Origin: Dehalococcoidales bacterium
GTDB taxonomy: Bacteria > Chloroflexota > Dehalococcoidia > Dehalococcoidales > RBG-16-60-22
DNA length: 5,411 nt
Direction of reading: 5' to 3'
NCBI GenBank assembly: GCA_030603605.1
Contig: JAUVXN010000083.1
Location: 1 to 5,411 of the forward strand
Part shown: one piece after another, positions 1 through 5,411 of the stretch
Position numbering within the stretch: the first letter of the stretch is position 1
Layout of the letters: each line of letters opens with the position of its first letter
Translations under genes and position numbers: made by a program
Notes under the pieces: generated by a model
What the model saw: only the letters and a program-made list of their open reading frames with translations
Databases searched by the model: none
What the model was told of the DNA's origin: nothing

Positions 1-236
1 GTTCCGGTGGCAATGGTCTCTTTCTCCTCAAAGCCGGGCTGCCTTAGATGGCAGTGGAGGTCAATAAATCCGGGGCAGACGATTAGCCCTTCGGCAGGAA
101 GGACATCGTAATCTGGCTGGGGTGGGGTCTCCCCCCGCCATGAGATTTTGCCTTCACTGATAAGCAAACTGCCGACTTCGTCTATCCCCTGGCTGGGGTC
201 AATTATCCGACCACCCTGAATAAGTAAGGGCTTCAT
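1..236 (-). CDS. pyrC: Dihydroorotase, N-terminal part (runs off the left edge)
   Basis: This is the first 78 codons of a class I dihydroorotase, the cytoplasmic zinc enzyme that cyclises N-carbamoyl-L-aspartate to dihydroorotate in the third step of UMP synthesis. The start gives MKPLLIQGGRIIDPSQGIDE, the usual opening beta-strand of cyclic amidohydrolases. The metal-binding HxHxR motif follows at H61, H63 and R65, within GFIDLHCHLRQPG, and then a KETIATG segment at 72-78 typical of the PyrC/allantoinase branch. The remaining metal ligands and the catalytic aspartate lie outside the window. The ATG is 3 bp after the pyrB stop codon (TAAGGAATG on the coding strand), so the gene is probably translated by ribosomes finishing pyrB. 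Its own Shine-Dalgarno sequence is poor, because the GGA touches the ATG. Allantoinase or hydantoinase are alternatives on sequence alone, but the pyr operon context argues for PyrC. Confidence 0.95.
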   Translation of the reverse strand, partial: MKPLLIQGGRIIDPSQGIDEVGSLLISEGKISWRGETPPQPDYDVLPAEGLIVCPGFIDLHCHLRQPGFEEKETIATG

Positions 237-239
237 TCC

Positions 240-1667
240 TTATTTACTCATCTTTTTATTTTCCTCATGGTGTGTCCTAACATAGTGGCTGGGCTTGAAA
301 CCGTGGGTTTCAGCTTCACTTGCGGAGTCGAAAATAATCAAATTCTCCGGTCTAATTTTTCTCGCCCAATGGCTTTCGGCACTATGATATTTCTTAGTAG
401 CTGTTTTCCCTTCATGCCAGTCGGAACTGGCAACATATTTGGGCTCGATGCCGTGTTCACAGTAGATACACCTCAGTGTCAAAGGCTCACGGTTTACTAT
501 TTTAAATTCAGGCTTGAGATATCTGGTTTCGGTTTCCTGTATTGATACACATCGCGGGTTTGTGCACCTGACTCCAAAATCCCCCTTGTACGGAGGATAG
601 TCTATTTTGGGGGGAGCAGCTTCTTTGGGGAGAGATACTTCTCTGGCTCCTAGTAAGAGAGTTATGAGCGCCATCCTGACCGGCACCCCCCGTGCTGCCT
701 GTTCAAAGTATTTGCTCCTTGGGTCGGCATCCAGTTCGTAGGCTAGTTCATCAACACGGGGAAGCGGGTGCATGACCAGAGTTTTCCTAAATGTTTTGCC
801 TTTGAGTAGTTTCTTATCTACTACCGGGTAACTTTCCTTTAGTTCCTGTCCTTCTTCAGTAGAGGCAAATCTCTCCTTCTGAGGTCTGGTAACATAAAGG
901 GCGTCAACCCCTGTCTTTAGCTCGACTTGAATATTGACCCCAGGCATCATTGCCAGTTGATGCGGGCTGCTTGGCGTCATGTATATGGCATCCAGAGGGA
1001 AACGCCCTTCTTTAACTGCTCGGTCAAGAGTTTCAGGCCTTTCCAGTTCCCCCCCATATTCGGCGGTTAATTTTTTTATAACGTGCTCTGGTACTTCCAG
1101 CCCTGGGGTAGGGCAAAAAAGAATATTTGCTCCGAACTTAGCCAGAGCAAAGATTAGGGAATGTATTGTTCGTCCGTATTTCAAATCCCCCCATAGAGCA
1201 ATCTTTAATCCCTTTATGGTTTTCTTCTCCTTCTTGATGGTGTAAAGGTCGCACAGTGTTTGGGTTGGATGTTGATGGCCCCCATCACCAGCGTTTATCA
1301 CCGGTACGCCGGCGTAGTCGGCGACTACCCTAGAGGTTCCCTCCCAGGGATGCCGGATGACGATTATATCAGCGTAACTCCCGACCACTTTCGCCATATC
1401 AGCAATGCTTTCACCTTTAGCCAGCGAAGTTCCCCCGACACCAGACACAGTAATAACACTGCCCCCAAGGCGGTGCATAGCTGCCTCAAAGGAGAGCCGT
1501 GTCCTGGTGCTCGGCTCAAAAAACAGGCTCGCCATAACCTTGCCACGGCATAGGCCAAATTGCTCTTCCGTTGAATCTGACATCTCATCAGCCAGGGAAA
1601 ACAGTGCTTCTATTTCCCCGTTGGATAAATCATCTATGGTTACCAGATTTCTATTTGTTAGCGCCAT
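240..1667 (-). CDS. pyrB: Aspartate carbamoyltransferase with fused PyrI-type zinc module and Ada-like tail
   Basis: This 475-residue enzyme condenses carbamoyl phosphate with aspartate in the second step of UMP synthesis. The catalytic chain (about 1-343) keeps the expected active-site residues: STRTR at 53-57, K84, R105, H133 in HQHPTQ, R166, R261 and Q263 in RPQKER, and HPLPR at 300-304. Compared with E. coli PyrB (311 residues) there are about 33 extra residues between R166 and R261. After a linker of about 22 residues comes a C-x4-C...C-x2-C zinc module (C368, C373, C400, C403), closely like the zinc domain of the PyrI regulatory chain, but with no PyrI nucleotide-binding domain before it. 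Residues 427-467 resemble an Ada-type metal-binding domain that has lost its cysteines. The start is supported by AAAAGGAG five bases upstream, inside pyrR. The gene overlaps pyrR by 17 bp. Catalytic identity is firm; the roles of the C-terminal modules are inferred. Confidence 0.96.
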   Translation of the reverse strand: MALTNRNLVTIDDLSNGEIEALFSLADEMSDSTEEQFGLCRGKVMASLFFEPSTRTRLSFEAAMHRLGGSVITVSGVGGTSLAKGESIADMAKVVGSYADIIVIRHPWEGTSRVVADYAGVPVINAGDGGHQHPTQTLCDLYTIKKEKKTIKGLKIALWGDLKYGRTIHSLIFALAKFGANILFCPTPGLEVPEHVIKKLTAEYGGELERPETLDRAVKEGRFPLDAIYMTPSSPHQLAMMPGVNIQVELKTGVDALYVTRPQKERFASTEEGQELKESYPVVDKKLLKGKTFRKTLVMHPLPRVDELAYELDADPRSKYFEQAARGVPVRMALITLLLGAREVSLPKEAAPPKIDYPPYKGDFGVRCTNPRCVSIQETETRYLKPEFKIVNREPLTLRCIYCEHGIEPKYVASSDWHEGKTATKKYHSAESHWARKIRPENLIIFDSASEAETHGFKPSHYVRTHHEENKKMSK

Positions 1668-2259
1668 AATAGCTCCTTTTGAAGAAGTTTGTCCTTCTGA
1701 GTTCTCCTTCGATTAGCTTATTGGTGTCCTGGCTTACAATGGCTACTTCATCTATGCCATCGGTTTCCACCAGCTGCACCTGTATCTCCTCATGCCTTGA
1801 GCTTGGTATATTCTTGCCAACATAGTCGGGCCGTATCGGCATTTCACGATGACCGCGGTCGACAAGCACTGCTAATTGAATTGACTGGGGTCGTCCCAGG
1901 TTGATAAGGGCATCCATGGCGGCTCGGGTGCTACGTCCAGTGTACAGGACATCATCAACTAGCACTATGGATTTACCATCAATACTGGCAGAGATGTCAG
2001 TGCGCTGAACATTTGGTTGCAGGCCTAGCGATGAGAGGTCATCTCGATAGAGGTTTATGTCTAGGGCGCCAACAGGTATTTTTATTTTCTCGAAGTCTTC
2101 TATATTGACGGCTAACCGCTTGGCCAAAGGCACGCCCCGAGTCCGCATACCAACCAGTATCAGGTGGTCAATAGTCTTGTTTCGCTCTGTGATTTCGTGG
2201 GCAATGCGAGCCAGTGTTCGGCTAATATCCTCTGGCGTCAATATAATTTTTTTGGCCAT
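1651..2259 (-). CDS. pyrR: Bifunctional pyr operon RNA-binding regulator / uracil phosphoribosyltransferase
   Basis: PyrR binds the leader RNA of pyr operons when UMP or UTP is high and so lowers expression; it often also converts uracil and PRPP to UMP. The 202-residue protein follows Bacillus PyrR closely: [12 protein letters not shown] at 17-28, [16 protein letters not shown] at 35-50, DINLYRDDL at 67-75, the PRPP-binding loop [13 protein letters not shown] at 99-111, and [24 protein letters not shown] at 129-152 (given as position range; key residues R135, H137, R138, R143). It is about 20 residues longer than the usual 180. The extension (about 177-202) includes the stretch that overlaps the pyrB ribosome binding site and start. 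The ATG is preceded by AAGAGG eight bases upstream, which lies in the 3' arm of the leader hairpin. It is the first gene of the operon, directly behind its own target RNA, which points to autoregulation. Confidence 0.96.
   Translation of the reverse strand: MAKKIILTPEDISRTLARIAHEITERNKTIDHLILVGMRTRGVPLAKRLAVNIEDFEKIKIPVGALDINLYRDDLSSLGLQPNVQRTDISASIDGKSIVLVDDVLYTGRSTRAAMDALINLGRPQSIQLAVLVDRGHREMPIRPDYVGKNIPSSRHEEIQVQLVETDGIDEVAIVSQDTNKLIEGELRRTNFFKRSYYGANK
1673..1680 (-). promoter_or_regulatory. pyrB ribosome binding site inside pyrR
   Basis: AAAAGGAG on the minus strand lies 5 bases before the pyrB ATG and fixes that start. The site is inside the last codons of pyrR, where the same bases encode Lys-Arg-Ser in the PyrR C-terminal extension. 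Ribosomes finishing pyrR pass directly over it, which suggests coupled translation of the two proteins. Confidence 0.8.
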
Positions 2260-2292
2260 AAAAATAACCTCTTACCTTGGCTGGCAAGAGGT
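2260..2292 (-). terminator. Leader terminator-like hairpin that also covers the pyrR Shine-Dalgarno
   Basis: On the minus strand ACCTCTTGCC (2283-2292) pairs with GGTAAGAGGT (2267-2276) over 10 bp with one G-U pair and the 6-base loop AGCCAA. It is followed by TATTTTT (2260-2266), directly before the pyrR ATG. The shape is that of an intrinsic terminator with a short U-tract. The 3' arm also contains AAGAGG (2268-2273), the only plausible pyrR ribosome binding site, so the folded hairpin should block translation initiation as well. Whether termination, occlusion or both operate cannot be settled from sequence. Confidence 0.78.
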
Positions 2293-2329
2293 CACACTGC
2301 TTATTCTCTTTTAATTTCCCTTACCAGCC
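2279..2329 (-). promoter_or_regulatory. Predicted antiterminator pairing of the pyr leader
   Basis: GGCTGGTAAGGG (2318-2329, minus strand) can pair with CTCTTGCCAGCC (2279-2290) over 12 bp with two wobble pairs. The first arm is the 3' half of the PyrR-binding hairpin. The second is the 5' arm and loop of the terminator-like hairpin. This pairing therefore excludes both of the others, as in known PyrR attenuators: without PyrR the antiterminator forms and pyrR is read, and with PyrR-UMP bound the downstream hairpin forms instead. Confidence 0.75.
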
Positions 2330-2350
2330 TCTCTGGACTAGCTTAAAGGT
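2319..2350 (-). promoter_or_regulatory. PyrR-binding RNA hairpin (anti-antiterminator)
   Basis: The minus-strand bases AGTCCAGAGAGGCT (2326-2339) match every position of the PyrR-binding loop consensus ARUCCNGNGAGGYU. AGUC pairs with GGCU (U-G in the third pair) to close the hexaloop CAGAGA. CCTT (2346-2349) and AAGG (2319-2322) can form a lower stem, leaving the purine-containing internal bulge expected of these sites. It sits between the promoter and pyrR, the correct place for feedback control of the operon. Confidence 0.88.
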
Positions 2351-2376
2351 TCACATTTATTCCTTCTTTCTGGAGA

Positions 2377-2405
2377 AGTGTAACACAGTGAAAGGATTAT
2401 TTCAA
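2377..2405 (-). promoter_or_regulatory. Promoter of the pyrR-pyrB-pyrC operon
   Basis: On the minus strand TTGAAA (2400-2405) and TACACT (2377-2382) are separated by exactly 17 bases, a good sigma-70-type promoter. Transcription would begin near 2369-2371, giving a leader of about 110 nt that contains the complete PyrR switch. Confidence 0.7.
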
Positions 2406-2474
2406 TAGTTTGATAAAGAATCGCTTCAAACTTTGCACACACGAAAAAAATACTACTTTTTAAGCTCCCTCACC

Positions 2475-2503
2475 TTTACTTCATAGCTAAATTGTGCTAA
2501 AAT
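2475..2503 (+). promoter_or_regulatory. Likely gyrB promoter
   Basis: TTTACT (2475-2480) and TAAAAT (2498-2503) are 17 bases apart, and the -10 is preceded by TG one base away (TGCTAAAAT), an extended -10. Transcription would start near 2510, leaving a leader of about 155 nt before gyrB. A short inverted repeat GTGCT...AGCAC (2494-2498 / 2507-2511) straddles the -10 and could be an operator, but it is short enough to be chance. Confidence 0.55.
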
Positions 2504-2645
2504 AAAAGCACTTAAATGCACGAATTATCTTTTTTAAAAATTGCCTGTAATTGGCAAGTCCTTCCGGTTGTAGCTAGAAGCTATTCTGTTTTCACTATTC
2601 CCCTTCAATATCACTGCCTGTCTACCTTTTGTCATCATTATTCTC

Positions 2646-2651
2646 AAGGAG
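2646..2651 (+). promoter_or_regulatory. gyrB ribosome binding site with long spacing
   Basis: AAGGAG is the only good Shine-Dalgarno match before gyrB. It is 13 bases from the ATG at 2665, longer than the usual 5-9. There is no ATG, GTG or TTG in frame between them (only an ATT at 2662), so the ATG remains the best start. Confidence 0.6.
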
Positions 2652-2655
2652 TTAG

Positions 2656-4605
<1,950 letters not shown>

Positions 4606-4620
4606 TGCTGAAGTATAGTA

Positions 4621-5187
4621 TTACTTACCCTGTATCAGAGAGAAAAACTCGGCTCTACTGGCAGCACGACGACGAAAGAGGCCCCTAATAGCTGAGGTAA
4701 TAACATTGCTTCCCGGTTTCTTAATGCCGCGCATAATCATGCACAGGTGCTCTGCCTGAATAACTACCGCCACCCCGTCTGGCTTAATCGCCTCATCAAT
4801 GGCATCGGCAATCTGGGTGGTCATTCTCTCCTGAAGCTGAGGACGCTTAGCCACAATCTCCACTACCCGGGCCAGTTTGCTGATGCCTACAATGCGTCCC
4901 TCATTATTTGGAATGTAGCCGATGTGGGCTACCCCGTAAAATGGCAAGAGGTGGTGCTCACACATGGAATAAAAGGGAATATCCCTTAAAACTACCATTT
5001 CCCGATGTCCTAGCTCAAAATCTACTGTCAGCTCCTCCTTGGGGTCTTTATCCAGTCCCTCAAAAAGCTCAGCATACATCTCGGCTACACGTTCGGGAGT
5101 CCCGATTAGTCCCTCCCGGTTAGGGTCTTCCCCAATAGCCTCAATTATAGAAGCTACCGCTGTTTTAATCTTAGCCTCATCAAACAT
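4621..5187 (-). CDS. folE: GTP cyclohydrolase I
   Basis: FolE converts GTP to 7,8-dihydroneopterin triphosphate, the first step of tetrahydrofolate synthesis (and of some other pterins), as a cytoplasmic homodecamer. The 188-residue protein has the length of the family core. Zinc ligands C76, H79 and C149 and the catalytic histidines H78 and H147 are all present, in [12 protein letters not shown] (74-85) and [10 protein letters not shown] (145-154). [20 protein letters not shown] (101-120) is the conserved substrate-pocket helix, and [12 protein letters not shown] (24-35) is the usual N-terminal signature. The start is set by a near-perfect AAAGGAGG five bases before the ATG. The gene converges on gyrB with a 15-bp gap, too short for a separate terminator. 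Just upstream lies a palindromic repeat where a promoter would be expected. No other folate genes are visible here. Confidence 0.97.
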   Translation of the reverse strand: MFDEAKIKTAVASIIEAIGEDPNREGLIGTPERVAEMYAELFEGLDKDPKEELTVDFELGHREMVVLRDIPFYSMCEHHLLPFYGVAHIGYIPNNEGRIVGISKLARVVEIVAKRPQLQERMTTQIADAIDEAIKPDGVAVVIQAEHLCMIMRGIKKPGSNVITSAIRGLFRRRAASRAEFFSLIQGK

Positions 5188-5216
5188 TTTAGCCTCCTTT
5201 AGAGACAGTTTAACAA

Positions 5217-5343
5217 CCTATCCCCCTGACCCCCTTCCCTTACCAAGGGAAGGGGGAATGTAGGTAAGAGAGGGGCGAAGCCCCTCTCTAAAATCTCTTC
5301 CCCCCTCTCCTTTTAAGGAGAGGGGGATAAAGGGGGTGAGGTC
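5217..5343. repeat. Palindromic repeat element with three strong hairpins (MITE-like or REP-like)
   Basis: The element has three consecutive perfect hairpins. The first is 5230-5256 (12-bp stem, CCCCCTTCCCTT with AAGGGAAGGGGG, loop ACC). The second is 5267-5289 (10-bp stem, AGAGAGGGGC with GCCCCTCTCT, loop GAA). The third is 5301-5326 (12-bp stem, CCCCCTCTCCTT with AAGGAGAGGGGG, two unpaired T). The ends are imperfect inverted repeats of each other: the left end starts CCTATCCCCCTGACCCCC, and the right end read in reverse starts CCTCACCCCCTTTATCCCCC. It encodes no protein. Base composition (runs of C or G) is unlike the flanking DNA. No clear target-site duplication was found. C-rich palindromes of this style are, to my recollection, dispersed in many copies in some Chloroflexota genomes; that could not be checked here. 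The bases from 5344 to 5411 hold no recognisable feature. Confidence 0.75.
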
Positions 5344-5411
5344 AATAGACAATCTTCCTTTTATCCTGTTGCTAGACAACTCATTAAAGACATCTAATCA
5401 GTGCTATTAGC

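Noticed and set aside
267..1716. Several plus-strand open frames of 70-103 codons across pyrB (for example 267-545, 979-1245, 1260-1553, 1405-1716)
   Set aside because: They are antisense to pyrB, whose active-site motifs are all in place, and they show no known domain or consistent start signal.
2541..2583. Possible riboswitch or attenuator in the gyrB leader from hairpins at 2541-2557 and 2571-2583
   Set aside because: Stems are only 5 bp, with no U-tract and no match to a known aptamer; likely chance in AT-rich DNA.
5217..5343. CRISPR-like or intrinsic terminator reading of the hairpin array upstream of folE
   Set aside because: There are no equal-length repeats with unique spacers, and none of the hairpins is followed by a convincing U-tract on either strand; a palindromic dispersed repeat fits better.
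5344..5411. Promoter for folE upstream of the repeat, or the end of another gene
   Set aside because: Candidate -35/-10 pairs are poor matches, and every minus-strand frame closes within a few codons; nothing can be supported without sequence beyond the window.

Overview
The window is an ordinary-looking bacterial housekeeping segment with three unusual details: a rearranged aspartate carbamoyltransferase, a compact PyrR-controlled leader, and a palindromic repeat in front of folE. The organism is most likely a member of the Chloroflexota, perhaps Dehalococcoidia. This rests on the overall look of the GyrB, PyrR and PyrB proteins, the moderate GC content, and a C-rich/G-rich palindromic repeat of a kind I associate with that group. 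It is an impression and was not tested by any search.

Layout. Positions 1-2259 carry a minus-strand pyrimidine operon in the order pyrR - pyrB - pyrC. The pyrC gene runs off the left edge after 78 codons. pyrR and pyrB overlap by 17 bp, and pyrB and pyrC are 3 bp apart, so the three are surely one transcript. Positions 2260-2664 are a divergent control region. On the minus strand it holds a good promoter and a short leader with an exact match to the PyrR-binding loop consensus, an antiterminator pairing and a terminator-like hairpin that also buries the pyrR ribosome binding site. On the plus strand it holds a likely gyrB promoter and a leader of about 150 nt. Positions 2665-4605 are gyrB (plus strand). 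Positions 4621-5187 are folE (minus strand), which converges on gyrB with only 15 bp between the stop codons. Positions 5217-5343 are a repeat made of three strong hairpins with imperfect terminal inverted repeats, 29 bp upstream of the folE start codon. Nothing was recognised in 5344-5411.

How the genes work together. PyrR senses UMP/UTP against PRPP and should control its own operon through the leader RNA. PyrB and PyrC carry out the second and third steps of UMP synthesis. GyrB (DNA supercoiling) and FolE (first step of folate/pterin synthesis) are not functionally tied to that pathway.

Most interesting points. PyrB carries a fused PyrI-type zinc module without the PyrI allosteric domain. 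This is followed by a tail that looks like an Ada-type metal-binding domain whose cysteines have been lost, and the catalytic chain has an extra segment of about 33 residues before the 240s loop. The pyr leader appears able to act on both transcription termination and translation initiation. I see no convincing evidence of a wholly new multi-gene system in this window.
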